NCBI GenBank assembly: GCA_041397725.1
Contig: JAWKVZ010000004.1
Coordinates: 124,001-188,000, forward strand
Source of the DNA: JAGRKR01 sp041397725
GTDB lineage: Bacteria; Pseudomonadota; Alphaproteobacteria; Rhizobiales; Hyphomicrobiaceae
Reading direction: 5' to 3'
Length of the DNA stretch: 64,000 nucleotides
Shown here: positions 1-9,042 of the stretch, piece after piece
Numbering within the stretch: the first letter of the stretch is position 1
How the letters are laid out: every line of letters begins with the position of its first letter
Program-made: the position numbers and the translations under genes
Notes under the pieces: generated by a model
Seen by the model: the letters and a program-made list of their open reading frames with translations, nothing else
The model's database searches: none
What the model was told of the DNA's origin: nothing

Positions 1-1
1 G

Positions 2-274
2 GAAGGCCTCCTGCACCGGATGCAGTGCACCGCCGGCCGCCAGCCCTTCGATGGTGGTGATCGACTTGCCGTCGGCCTGCAGCGCCAGATACGTGCAGCT
101 CTTGATGGCGTTTCCGTCCACAAGCACGACACAGGCGCCGCACTGGCTGGTGTCACAGCCGACGTGCGTGCCGGTCAGCGACAGGGACCGCCGCAGGAGA
201 TCGACGAGCAGCGTATTGGGCTCGACGTCGGCCTCTACGGCTTTGCCATTCACCTCCAAACGAACTTGGGCCAC
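2..274 (-). CDS. (2Fe-2S)-binding small subunit of a CO/xanthine dehydrogenase-type molybdoenzyme (partial)
   Basis: This is the N-terminal 91 residues of a ferredoxin-like iron-sulfur subunit; the gene runs off the left edge. The reading frame contains the plant-ferredoxin-type cluster GCDTSQCGAC followed by a fourth cysteine in IKSC, and then the ITTIEGL segment typical of CoxS/XdhC small subunits. In that family the subunit carries electrons from the molybdenum subunit to the FAD subunit in the cytoplasm. I chose the GTG at 274 because AGGAGG lies five bases upstream; an ATG at 301 is also in frame but has a weaker ribosome site. The partner molybdenum and FAD subunits are not in the window, so the substrate cannot be named. 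It lies downstream of ecm on the same strand with a gap of about 117 bases. Confidence 0.85.
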   Translation of the reverse strand, partial: MAQVRLEVNGKAVEADVEPNTLLVDLLRRSLSLTGTHVGCDTSQCGACVVLVDGNAIKSCTYLALQADGKSITTIEGLAAGGALHPVQEAF

Positions 275-391
275 GGTCTCCTCCTGAGTGCTTTCGTTCA
301 TTCGGCTTCGCTTGTCGTCGCGAGGCTCCCTGCTCCATAGCACGGATCGAGACCTGCGCCGACCCGTCTTTCGCTTTGAAGTTGCCTGCGC

Positions 392-2401
392 TCACGCCGC
401 CGCGGCCGACCGTTCGACCAGTCTGACGATGTCGGCCATGATGGTGTTGAGTGCGAAGTCCTTGGGTGTGTAGACGGCGGCCACACCCATCGTGCGCAGG
501 GCCTCGGCGTCCTCCTGCGGGATGATGCCGCCGGCGACGATCGGCACGTCGTCGAGACCTTCTTCACGCATCAGGCTCGCCACCTCCCGGATGAGCGGCA
601 TGTGGCTGCCGGAGAGGATCGACAGCCCGACCACATGCACGCTCTCGTCGACGGCCGCACGCACGATCTGGCGCGGCGTCAGGCGAATGCCCTCATAGAC
701 CACGTCCATGCCGGCATCGCGGGCCCGCACGGCGATCTGCTCGGCGCCGTTGGAATGGCCATCGAGGCCGGGCTTGCCGATCAGGATCTTGAGGCGGCGT
801 CCGAGACGAGACGAGACCGTTTCGACGGCCTGGCGAACACTCTCGAGGCTCTCGTCGCCGCCTTGCCGGCGCGCGAGCCCGACGCCCGTCGGCGCACGGT
901 ATTCGCCGAACACACGCCGCAACGTGGCGCCCCATTCGCCGGTCGTGACACCCGCCTTGGCGCAGGCGATGGAAGGCTCCATGACGCTGGCGCCGTCCGT
1001 GGCGGCCCGCTCCAGCGCGGCGAGCGCCGCCGCCACGGCCTTGCCGTCACGCGCCTCCCGCCAGGCGACGAGGCGCGCCACCTGTTCCGCCTCGACCGCC
1101 TCGTCCACGGTCACGACGGCGCCCTTGGCCCCGGCATCGAGCGGCGAGGGTTCCGTCTCGGTCCAGCGATTGACGCCGATCACGACCTGCTCGCCCGCCT
1201 CGATGCGGCGCACGCGCTCGGTGTTCGACTCGACGAGCCGGCGCTTCATGTAGTCGATGGCGGCGACCGCGCCGCCCATGCCCGAGATCCGCTCGAGTTC
1301 CGCGCGCGCCTCGACCTTGAGCGCCGCCACCTTGCGGGCGATCTCCGTCGAGCCTTCGAAGATGTCGCCGTACTCGAGGAGATCCGTCTCGTAGGCGAGA
1401 ATCTGCTGGGCTCGCAGCGACCACTGCTGGTCCCACGGTCGCGGCAGGCCCAGCGCCTCGTTCCAGGCCGGCAGTTGCACGGCGCGCGCGCGCGCGCCCT
1501 TGGAGAGCGTGACGGCCAGCATCTCCAGCAGGATGCGATAGACGTTGTTCTCGGGCTGCTGCTCGGTGAGCCCGAGCGAGTTGACCTGCACGCCGTAGCG
1601 GAAGCGGCGCAGCTTGGCATCACGGACGCCGTAGCGCTCGGCCGTCAGCTCGTCCCAAAGCTCGGTGAAGGCCCGGAGCTTGCAGATCTCGGTCACGAAC
1701 CTGAGCCCGGCATTGACGAAGAACGAGATGCGGCCGACGACAGCGGCGAATTCCTCTTCCGCTACCTCGCCCGACGCCGCGACCGTGTCGAGAACGGCGA
1801 AGGCCGTCGCGAGCGCGAAGGCCAGTTCCTCGACCGGCGTCGCTCCGGCTTCCTGCAGGTGGTAGGAGCAGACGTTCACTGGGTTCCATTTGGGCATCTC
1901 GCGACAGGAGAACACGATCGTGTCCTTGATGAGCGCGAGCGACGGCTCCGGCGGGAAGACATAGGTGCCGCGCGACAGGTATTCCTTGATGATGTCGTTC
2001 TGGATGGTGCCCGTGAGCTTCGTGCGGGCCACGCCCTGCCCGTCGGCGACCGCCACATAGAGCGCGAGCAGCCAGGCGGCTGTGGCGTTGATCGTCATCG
2101 ACGTGTTCATGCGGTCGAGCGGGATGGCGTCGAGCAGCGTGCGCATGTCGCCGATGTGCGATATCGGCACGCCGACCTTGCCGACCTCGCCCCGCGCCAG
2201 CTCGTGATCGCTGTCGTAGCCGGTCTGAGTCGGCAGGTCGAACGCGATGGAGAGCCCCGTCTGCCCCTTGGCGAGGTTCGTGCGGTAGAGGGCGTTCGAC
2301 CTGGCCGCTGTCGAATGACCGGAATAGGTGCGAATGATCCACGGGGCATCGCGACGCCCATGCGAGGCCGCATCGTCCGCACCCGGTCTGTTCGTCGTCA
2401 T
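392..2401 (-). CDS. ecm: ethylmalonyl-CoA mutase (methylmalonyl-CoA mutase family, single chain)
   Basis: The 669-residue protein joins a mutase TIM-barrel domain (about residues 20-520) to a C-terminal cobalamin domain containing GLDGHSNG, the DxHxxG lower-ligand motif for vitamin B12. The N-terminal stretch RTYSGHSTAARSNALYR, then FDLPTQTGYDSDHELARGEVG, and the segment SMTINATAAWLLALY resemble the ethylmalonyl-CoA mutase/MeaA branch rather than classical methylmalonyl-CoA mutase. The family converts (2R)-ethylmalonyl-CoA to (2S)-methylsuccinyl-CoA. The location next to a divergent ccr gene supports this assignment strongly. The ATG at 2401 is preceded by AGGTGG; a GTG nine bases further upstream is possible. 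An alternating CG tract lies inside the gene near 1480-1498. Confidence 0.9.
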   Translation of the reverse strand: MTTNRPGADDAASHGRRDAPWIIRTYSGHSTAARSNALYRTNLAKGQTGLSIAFDLPTQTGYDSDHELARGEVGKVGVPISHIGDMRTLLDAIPLDRMNTSMTINATAAWLLALYVAVADGQGVARTKLTGTIQNDIIKEYLSRGTYVFPPEPSLALIKDTIVFSCREMPKWNPVNVCSYHLQEAGATPVEELAFALATAFAVLDTVAASGEVAEEEFAAVVGRISFFVNAGLRFVTEICKLRAFTELWDELTAERYGVRDAKLRRFRYGVQVNSLGLTEQQPENNVYRILLEMLAVTLSKGARARAVQLPAWNEALGLPRPWDQQWSLRAQQILAYETDLLEYGDIFEGSTEIARKVAALKVEARAELERISGMGGAVAAIDYMKRRLVESNTERVRRIEAGEQVVIGVNRWTETEPSPLDAGAKGAVVTVDEAVEAEQVARLVAWREARDGKAVAAALAALERAATDGASVMEPSIACAKAGVTTGEWGATLRRVFGEYRAPTGVGLARRQGGDESLESVRQAVETVSSRLGRRLKILIGKPGLDGHSNGAEQIAVRARDAGMDVVYEGIRLTPRQIVRAAVDESVHVVGLSILSGSHMPLIREVASLMREEGLDDVPIVAGGIIPQEDAEALRTMGVAAVYTPKDFALNTIMADIVRLVERSAAAA

Positions 2402-2410
2402 GTCCGCCAC

Positions 2411-2651
2411 CTGCGAGGCTCTGGGTTCCGCTTGGCCACAGGGTAGGGCCTGCTGTTGCGATGCGAAACCCTTCCTTTCGTCCGATAACCGTCGCCTGCA
2501 ACACGGATATCACGGGAAAATCCGCGCATCCGCAGCTGCGTCAGGATGCTGCAGTGCAGAAAAGTCTTGCGCCGAAAGACCGACTGGCCGAGGCTTCTCC
2601 CGCGGTGCAATATAGCGCCATCAATTCGATATCCGGGAGCTTGAGAGCGCG
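2411..2651. promoter_or_regulatory. divergent ecm/ccr control region with a 10-bp palindrome
   Basis: This gap separates two divergent genes of one pathway, so it must hold both promoters. The perfect palindrome CGCAGCTGCG lies at 2531-2540 and is flanked by GCATC (2526-2530) and GATGC (2545-2549), which are also inverted. Such an arrangement could be an operator. In Methylobacterium the TetR-type regulator CcrR is known to bind a palindrome upstream of ccr, but I cannot confirm that this is the same site. I do not see convincing -35/-10 pairs. Confidence 0.4.
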
Positions 2652-3959
2652 ATGGCAAAGTCCGCAGCCGCGAGCAAGAAGGCCAGCTTGGTGGGGCCGA
2701 CGACCAAGGACCTCTACGAGGTCGGCGAGATTCCGCCTCTCGGCCACGTGCCGAAGAACATGTACGCCTGGGTCATTCGCGAGGAGCGCCACGGCGAGCC
2801 GGACACCGCGATGCAGGTCGAGGTCGTGCCGACCTGGGAGCTCGACAGCCACGACGTGCTGGTGCTCGTGATGGCGGCGGGCGTCAACTACAACGGCGTC
2901 TGGGCGGCGCTCGGTCAACCGATTTCGCCGATCCGCGACGTCCACAAGAACCCCTACCACATCGCCGGCTCGGACGCCGCCGGCATCGTCTGGGCGGTGG
3001 GCTCGAAGGTCAAGCGCTGGAAGGTCGGCGACGAAGTCGTCATTCACTGCAACCAGGACGACGGCGACGACGAAGAGTGCAACGGCGGCGATCCCATGTT
3101 CTCGACGTCCCAGCGCATCTGGGGCTACGAGACGCCGGACGGCTCCTTCGCGCAGTTCGCCCGCGTGCAGGACCGCCAGCTCATGCCGCGTCCGCAGCAC
3201 CTGACCTGGGAGGAGAGCGCCTGCTATATGCTGACGCTCGCCACCGCGTACCGCATGCTGTTCGGCCATCGCCCGCATACTCTGAAGCCAACCCAGAACG
3301 TGCTCGTGTGGGGCGCCTCGGGCGGCCTCGGCTCGTTCGCCGTGCAGCTCTGCGCCACCGCCGGCGCCAAGGCCATCGGTGTCGTCTCGGAAGACGACAA
3401 GATCGACTTCGTGAGGCAGCTCGGCGCTGTCGGCGTCATCAACCGCAAGAAATTCAACTGCTGGGGCCAGCTGCCGAAGGTCAACACGCCGGAATACGCG
3501 GCCTGGCTCAAGGAAATGCGCGCCTTCGGCAAGGCCATCTGGGACATCACCGGCAAGGGCGTGAATCCGGACATCGTGTTCGAACACCCGGGAGAATCGA
3601 CGTTCCCCGTGTCCGTCCAGGTCGTGAAGCGCGGCGGCATGGTCGTCATCTGCGCGGGCACGACGGGCTACAACCTGACTATGGACGCCCGCTATCTGTG
3701 GATGCACCAGAAGCGTGTTCAGGGCAGCCACTTCGCCAATCTGATGCAGGCAAGCCAGGCCAACAAGCTCGTCATCGACCGCCGCGTCGATCCGTGCATG
3801 TCGGAAGTGTTCCCGTGGGCGCAGATCCCGAAGGCACACATGCGCATGCTTCGCAACGAGCACAAGCCGGGCAATATGGCGGTGCTGGTCAGCGCGCCGA
3901 CGACAGGCCTGCGGACGTTCGAGGACATCCAGGAGGAGAGCGCCAGGCGGTTCGGGTAG
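2652..3959 (+). CDS. ccr: crotonyl-CoA carboxylase/reductase
   Basis: This 435-residue medium-chain dehydrogenase/reductase family protein has the nucleotide-binding motif WGASGGLGSFA (about residues 220-230) and the acidic insertion CNQDDGDDEECNGGDPMFS typical of Ccr. The family reductively carboxylates crotonyl-CoA to (2S)-ethylmalonyl-CoA with NADPH and CO2, the key step of the ethylmalonyl-CoA pathway. Residues that match the CO2-binding set described for the Kitasatospora enzyme are visible: Asn81 in NGVWAALG, Glu160 in WGYET and His360 in GSHFAN. The position equivalent to the Phe next to that Glu is Tyr here. The ATG at 2652 follows a GAG-rich stretch. The gene is divergent from ecm. 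Confidence 0.95.
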   Translation: MAKSAAASKKASLVGPTTKDLYEVGEIPPLGHVPKNMYAWVIREERHGEPDTAMQVEVVPTWELDSHDVLVLVMAAGVNYNGVWAALGQPISPIRDVHKNPYHIAGSDAAGIVWAVGSKVKRWKVGDEVVIHCNQDDGDDEECNGGDPMFSTSQRIWGYETPDGSFAQFARVQDRQLMPRPQHLTWEESACYMLTLATAYRMLFGHRPHTLKPTQNVLVWGASGGLGSFAVQLCATAGAKAIGVVSEDDKIDFVRQLGAVGVINRKKFNCWGQLPKVNTPEYAAWLKEMRAFGKAIWDITGKGVNPDIVFEHPGESTFPVSVQVVKRGGMVVICAGTTGYNLTMDARYLWMHQKRVQGSHFANLMQASQANKLVIDRRVDPCMSEVFPWAQIPKAHMRMLRNEHKPGNMAVLVSAPTTGLRTFEDIQEESARRFG

Positions 3960-4142
3960 GCCGACGCCCGACGGCGGAGCGCACGTTGGCAGCCACGCTT
4001 CACGATTTGTGGCGTGTGTGCAACAATCGGCGAACACTCCACGGCTAAGCACGCGTGGTCGCCGGGGAGCACTTGCGTTCACAGGTCAACTGCCTGATCA
4101 ACCGGCGGATGTCGAGAACCGTCTGCCGCGTCGAGGGGAAGC

Positions 4143-4955
4143 ATGCGTGATGCCATAGCCGGCCCGGGCAGCCCCGAGGATCGTTTCGCGTTCGGTCGCA
4201 ACTGGGCCTCCTATTCCAAGCTCATCGGCGAGCCGCAGATCGCCGAGGCAGTCGCGGCGTTGCAGCGGCTGCTTCGCGCCGAGGAGCTTGCAGGCCGTTC
4301 GTTCCTCGATATCGGCAGCGGCTCTGGTCTGCACTCCGTCGCGGCGGCGCGACTGGGCGTCTCGCGCATCCTGGCCGTCGATGTCGATCCCGACAGCACG
4401 GCCACGACCAGGACGACGCTCGAGCAGCATGGCGGCAGCACGCCGTGGACCGCCGTCAATCGCAGCATTTTCGACCTTCGCCCCGCAGAGGTCGGCACCT
4501 TCGACGCCGTCTACTCCTGGGGAGTGCTCCATCACACCGGCGACATGATGCGCGCCATCGACATGGCGGCCGCGCTGGTGGCGCCGGGCGGACTGTTCGC
4601 CTTCGCACTCTACCGGCGCACCCGCCTCGACTGGTTCTGGACGCGCGAGAAGCGCTGGTACATCAAGGCATCTCCATCCGGCCAGCGCGCGGCCCAACGC
4701 GTCTACACCGGCGCCTATCGCCTCGCCTGCGCGCTCACCGGGCGCAGGGCGCAGATGGAGCGCGGCATGGACTACACGCACGACCTGCACGACTGGCTCG
4801 GCGGCTATCCCTACGAGAGCATCCTGGCGGGCGAGGTCGAGAGCCACATGACGGGGCTCGGGTTCGCCAAGGTGCGGGAGCTGGCGCGTCCGCTCGAGCT
4901 CGGCCTGTTCGGCTCGGGTTGCGATGAATACGTCTATCGCCGGACAGACCCATGA
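4143..4955 (+). CDS. class I SAM-dependent methyltransferase (first gene of the glycan cluster)
   Basis: The 270-residue protein has the SAM-binding motif I FLDIGSGSGLHS (about residues 55-66), followed by an acidic residue in AVDVDPDS and the post-motif segment YSWGVLHHTGDM. This is the fold of class I methyltransferases, and this subgroup is common in polysaccharide clusters, where it probably methylates a sugar or an intermediate. The ATG follows GAGGGGAAGC. The stop codon overlaps the ATG of the next glycosyltransferase (ATGA at 4952-4955), so translation is probably coupled. The acceptor cannot be deduced from the sequence. Confidence 0.8.
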   Translation: MRDAIAGPGSPEDRFAFGRNWASYSKLIGEPQIAEAVAALQRLLRAEELAGRSFLDIGSGSGLHSVAAARLGVSRILAVDVDPDSTATTRTTLEQHGGSTPWTAVNRSIFDLRPAEVGTFDAVYSWGVLHHTGDMMRAIDMAAALVAPGGLFAFALYRRTRLDWFWTREKRWYIKASPSGQRAAQRVYTGAYRLACALTGRRAQMERGMDYTHDLHDWLGGYPYESILAGEVESHMTGLGFAKVRELARPLELGLFGSGCDEYVYRRTDP

Positions 4956-6289
4956 TGTCGCCGGCACAGTCTGGACCGCAGCGCTCCGAGCTGGGACAGG
5001 CTCCATGGACCGGCACCGCCAAGGCGAGCCCGGAGCGCGCCACCGCCGCGCCGCTGCCGGCCGGCGGGACGGAGCGCCGCTTGCTGCTGGTGGCCCCGAC
5101 CGACTACGACTCCTCGGTCGCCAAGGGCGTTTCCTCGCTTCTTCATGACTTCGACGAGCAGGGCTACTTCGCAAAGGTCGTGATGGTCTTTCCCTACACC
5201 TCGGCCGACCGCGTCGTGACGCTGTCCGACCGGCTCGTCATCCACGAGTTCGGGCTCGGCGGCGCCCCGGCCGGCGATCGCCCGGCGCTGCTGCGCAAGG
5301 TCGTCCGCAAGCTGGCAGGCCCGGCGCATGTGATGCGCGTCGCCCGCGCCATAGCCGAGCTTGCCCAAGCGGAGAAGGTGACGCTGATCCGCGCCACCGA
5401 CCCGTGTCTCTCGGGGCTCGTGGCGATGCTGGCCGCGCGGCGCGCGCGAAAGCCCTTCTGCGTGTCGATCCATGCCGATTTCGACAAGCGCCACGAGCTG
5501 GATCCGGTCAACGGTGCACCGCGCCTCTTCGGCTCGCGCCGCCTCGCCACCTTCGTCGACGGCCTGGTCTTGCGCCGCGCCGACATGATCCTGCCGATCC
5601 GGGACAGCCTCATCGCCTATGCCGAGCGCCGCGGCGCCGCGCGCGAGCGAATGCAGGTCATCCCGCACGGCGCCGATCTCTCGGAGTTCGTCAAGCCCGC
5701 ACCGCCGGAGGCGCTGTCCGCGCTCGACCTGCCGGCAGGCCGCCGGATCGTGAGCTTCATCGGCCGCCTGTCACCGGAGAACTACATCGCCGACGTGCTG
5801 GCCGTCGGGCGCCGGCTCGCACGCACGCGCAACGATGCCGTGCTGGTCATCGCCGGCGGCGGCGGCGAGCAGCACGCCATCGAGGCGGTGCTTGCTGCCG
5901 ATGCGCCGCTCGCAAGCACCGTACGTTTCGTCGGCTTTCAGCCCCGTGGCGTCGTCGCCGCATTGCGTCAGGCATCCTCGGTGGCGCTTTGCCCGATGGG
6001 CGGCTTCAGCCTGATCGAGGCCTGCGCCGCGGGGGCTCCTGCGGTGGCCTATGACGCGGAATGGCATCGCGAGTTGGTGATCGACGGAGAGACCGGCTAT
6101 CTCGTCCGCGAGCGCGACGTCGATGGCCTGGCCCATGCCGTCGAACAGCTCCTCGATACTCCGGAGGCGGCAAAGCGCATGGGGACCCGGGCCCGCGAGC
6201 TGGCGATCTCTCGTCATAGCCTCGCGACATCCGTCGCACGCAAGCGACAGGTCTACGACATGCTGATCGACAAGCGAGGCGGCGTCTGA
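4952..6289 (+). CDS. glycosyltransferase, GT4-type
   Basis: This is a 445-residue protein of the GT-B fold. After a variable 45-residue N-terminus there is RLLLVAPTDYDSSVAKG, a typical first strand and loop of the acceptor domain. The C-terminal donor-binding half starts near RRIVSFIGRLSPENYIADVLAVGRRL and includes the E-containing donor motif GFSLIEACAAGAPAVAYDAEWHRELV. Glycosyltransferases of this family add a nucleotide-activated sugar to a growing lipid-linked oligosaccharide on the cytoplasmic face. The start overlaps the upstream methyltransferase stop, and the next methyltransferase begins four bases after its stop. The donor and acceptor are unknown. Confidence 0.85.
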   Translation: MMSPAQSGPQRSELGQAPWTGTAKASPERATAAPLPAGGTERRLLLVAPTDYDSSVAKGVSSLLHDFDEQGYFAKVVMVFPYTSADRVVTLSDRLVIHEFGLGGAPAGDRPALLRKVVRKLAGPAHVMRVARAIAELAQAEKVTLIRATDPCLSGLVAMLAARRARKPFCVSIHADFDKRHELDPVNGAPRLFGSRRLATFVDGLVLRRADMILPIRDSLIAYAERRGAARERMQVIPHGADLSEFVKPAPPEALSALDLPAGRRIVSFIGRLSPENYIADVLAVGRRLARTRNDAVLVIAGGGGEQHAIEAVLAADAPLASTVRFVGFQPRGVVAALRQASSVALCPMGGFSLIEACAAGAPAVAYDAEWHRELVIDGETGYLVRERDVDGLAHAVEQLLDTPEAAKRMGTRARELAISRHSLATSVARKRQVYDMLIDKRGGV

Positions 6290-6292
6290 GCC

Positions 6293-7087
6293 ATGGTCGG
6301 ACTTGACAATATCGATCCACAACGGCGGCACTGGTACTCCGAGGAGCATTTCGCGCGCCAGCTCGGCAATCCGGCGGCCCGTGCCGTCGTCGAAGGGCGC
6401 TGGCGCCTGCTCGAAGCGGAAGTCAAACGCTGGCTCGAGCGCGACCGTCCGGCGCAGGCGTCCTCCAGCGCCCCGTTGCGCATCCTCGATGCGGGCTGCG
6501 GCGATGGCATCAACCTGCTCGCCCTCTCGCGCATCTTCGCGGACCTGCGCCGGCCAATTCGCCTGCAGGGCATCGACTACAACGATCTGCGTATCGAGCG
6601 CGCCAAAGCGCTCGGCCTCGACTGCGAGCTCGGCGTGGGCTCTCTCGCCGACACGGGCCTCGCCGCCGCGTCCGTCGACATGATCCTGCTCAATCACGTG
6701 CTCGAGCACATCCCCGACAAGCAGGTCGTGCTCGGCGAGCTCAGGCGCATCCTGCGGCCGGGCGGACTGTTCGTCGTCGGCGTGCCCAACGAGGGCTGCA
6801 CGCTCGCCAAGCTGCGCAACCGCGTCCTGCAGCGCTCCATTCTGCGCACGACGGATCACGTACATTTCTTCACCAGCACCGAGCTCCGCCGCAGCCTCGA
6901 GGCCGCCGGCTTCAAAGTCGACCGGATCGCCGTCGAAGGCTTCTTCGTCCCGCATTTGCGCATCGCCTCCCTGGCTGGACGCACGGCCGCCGGCCGCTCC
7001 ATGATGGCGTTCCTCGGCAGCAAGTTGCCGAGTCAGGCCGCCGGCCTCATCGCCATCGCCCGGGCGGGCGACGCCACGGCCGGATGA
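6293..7087 (+). CDS. class I SAM-dependent methyltransferase
   Basis: The 264-residue protein contains motif I ILDAGCGDGINLL (about residues 61-73), the post-I segment LQGIDYNDLRIERAK, and the region MILLNHVLEHIPDKQVVLGELRRILRPGGLFVVGVPNEG, which are textbook features of Methyltransf_11-type enzymes. In this cluster it probably methylates a sugar nucleotide or a terminal residue; methylation can cap a glycan chain. It begins four bases after the preceding glycosyltransferase and ends eight bases before the first amidotransferase gene. Confidence 0.8.
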   Translation: MVGLDNIDPQRRHWYSEEHFARQLGNPAARAVVEGRWRLLEAEVKRWLERDRPAQASSSAPLRILDAGCGDGINLLALSRIFADLRRPIRLQGIDYNDLRIERAKALGLDCELGVGSLADTGLAAASVDMILLNHVLEHIPDKQVVLGELRRILRPGGLFVVGVPNEGCTLAKLRNRVLQRSILRTTDHVHFFTSTELRRSLEAAGFKVDRIAVEGFFVPHLRIASLAGRTAAGRSMMAFLGSKLPSQAAGLIAIARAGDATAG

Positions 7088-7094
7088 GGCCGAG

Positions 7095-9005
7095 ATGTGC
7101 GGGATCGCCGGCATTGTCTGCACGAGCGAGGCGCCGGCGCCGACCCATGGCGACATCGAGCGCATGACGGCGAGCCTAGTGCACCGGGGACCGGACGGCT
7201 CCGGCACGTGGCTCGGCAGGGGTGTCGCACTCGGCCAGCGCCGGTTGAGCATCATCGATCTCAGCGAGAACGGCCGCCAGCCGATGGCCAGCGCCGACGG
7301 CCGACTGCAACTCGTGTGCAACGGCGAGATCTACAATTACCAGTCGCTGCGCCAGGAGCTGAGCGCGGCCGGACAGGTCTTCCAGAGCCATACCGACGTC
7401 GAGGTCATCCTGCCGCTCTACGCGCGCCATGGTGACGACGTCGCCCGCCACCTCGTCGGCATGTTCGCGATCGGCCTGTGGGACGAGCCGCGCCGCCGCC
7501 TGCTGCTTGTCCGCGACCGCATTGGCGAGAAGCCCCTCTACTACGCCGAGAAGGGCGGCCGGCTGGCCTTCGCCTCAGAGATCAAGGCGCTGCTCACGCT
7601 GCCCTGGATCGACAGGGAAATCGACGAGGAGGCCGTGTGCCACCTCTTCGCCTACCAGAGCCTGCCGGCGCCCTACACGATCTATCGCGGCATTCGCCAG
7701 CTCGCGCCGGGCGAGATGCTGACGTGGGAGAACGGCGCAACGCGGCGCGCGCGCTACTGGAACCTCGATTTCTCGCGCCCCGGACCGAAATGGACCGAGA
7801 GATCCGCGCTCGAGACCTATGGCCGCGTCATGCGCGATGCCGTCAAGGGGCAGCTCGTGGCCGACGTTCCCGTAGGCGTCATGCTGTCGGGGGGCATCGA
7901 CTCGACGACGATCGCCCGCTTCGCCAAGGAGCAGGATGCGTCGGTGCGCACGTTCTGCATCGGCAGCCCCGCAGACGCAGGTGAGGACGAGGAGCACAGG
8001 CGCGCCGCCATCGCCGCCGAGGTGCTCCAGACGGCGCATCGCAACGTCGCGCTCGCCCCTCTGACGCCGCAGGATCTCGTGCGCGTGCTCTCTCACTACG
8101 ACCAGCCCTGCTGGAGTTTCGTGGCCCTCTACGCCGACGCGCTCGCCCGCGAGATGCGGCGCGAGGTCAAGGTCGTGCTGACCGGCAACGGCGCCGATGA
8201 AGTCTTCGCCGGCTACAGCGGCTATGCGCGCCTCGGCCCGCTGGATATGGCGCGCCGTGTGGCGCGGCCGTTCGCGGGCCTGGTGCCGGGAGTCGTCGGC
8301 GCCGGCGGGCATCGCATCGCGCAACTCCTGACCTCGGCGCGGGACGGCGTGGCCGAATGGCGGAGCGAGCTGCTTTCGGCCTCCGCTCGACAGTTGATGC
8401 GCCAGGTCGCCTCGGACGCCTATCTCGCGCGATGGGCCGGAGCCGAGCCTGGCCGGGTGGCGGCCGAGGCCATACGGCAGAGCAAGGCGCAATCGCTGCT
8501 CCAGGCCGCGACCTGCGCCGATCTCATGGTCTCGCATCAGCACGGGCACGCCGTCATCGCCGACATGTCCGGCATGGCGCACGGCCTCGAGTTGCGCTCG
8601 CCGTTTCTCGATCACCGCGTTGTCGAGTTCGCCGCCTCGCTGCAACCGCTGCAACTCGTCGGCCGCAGGGGGCGCGCCGCAGACACGAAATGGGTCGCCA
8701 AACAGCATCTGCGCGAGATCATGCCGGAGGATCTGGTCGGCGCCAGGAAGATCGGCTTCGGATACGGCATCCCCATGGACCGGCTGCTGCGCACGCACTG
8801 GCGACCGGGCATCGAATGGCTGCTGAAGGAAGGACGCTACCTCGACCTCGGCATCTTCTCCGGCGAGGGCGCCCGCCGCGCGCTCGAGACCTCCTATGCG
8901 GCGACCTCGTTGCTGGTCAGCTTCGCGGTGTTCGCGGAGGTCCATCTCTTCGGCACGCCCCCTGCTGAGCTCGGGGAGCGTCTGGCACGCGCCTGCGCGC
9001 CATGA
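7095..9005 (+). CDS. asparagine synthetase B-like glutamine amidotransferase (copy 1 of 3)
   Basis: The 636-residue protein starts with MCGIAG, so the catalytic Cys2 of a class II glutaminase is exposed after Met removal. It has HRGPDGSG and CNGEIYNY of the glutaminase domain (residues 1 to about 215). The synthetase domain carries the ATP-pyrophosphatase loop LSGGIDSTT near residue 264. True asparagine synthetase makes asparagine from aspartate. Similar proteins inside O-antigen or exopolysaccharide clusters (for example WbpS of Pseudomonas aeruginosa O6) are thought to amidate uronic-acid sugars. The setting among glycosyltransferases favours the sugar-amidation role here, but this is inference. 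It precedes the flippase gene by 37 bases. Confidence 0.85.
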   Translation: MCGIAGIVCTSEAPAPTHGDIERMTASLVHRGPDGSGTWLGRGVALGQRRLSIIDLSENGRQPMASADGRLQLVCNGEIYNYQSLRQELSAAGQVFQSHTDVEVILPLYARHGDDVARHLVGMFAIGLWDEPRRRLLLVRDRIGEKPLYYAEKGGRLAFASEIKALLTLPWIDREIDEEAVCHLFAYQSLPAPYTIYRGIRQLAPGEMLTWENGATRRARYWNLDFSRPGPKWTERSALETYGRVMRDAVKGQLVADVPVGVMLSGGIDSTTIARFAKEQDASVRTFCIGSPADAGEDEEHRRAAIAAEVLQTAHRNVALAPLTPQDLVRVLSHYDQPCWSFVALYADALAREMRREVKVVLTGNGADEVFAGYSGYARLGPLDMARRVARPFAGLVPGVVGAGGHRIAQLLTSARDGVAEWRSELLSASARQLMRQVASDAYLARWAGAEPGRVAAEAIRQSKAQSLLQAATCADLMVSHQHGHAVIADMSGMAHGLELRSPFLDHRVVEFAASLQPLQLVGRRGRAADTKWVAKQHLREIMPEDLVGARKIGFGYGIPMDRLLRTHWRPGIEWLLKEGRYLDLGIFSGEGARRALETSYAATSLLVSFAVFAEVHLFGTPPAELGERLARACAP

Positions 9006-9042
9006 GCCGGGAACGCACCATGCACGCGCAGGGACCACCCTC

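Noticed and set aside
602..2446. A 614-codon plus-strand open frame across ecm
   Set aside because: It is the complement of a well-supported mutase gene, with an Arg/Asp/His-rich composition and no recognisable domain.
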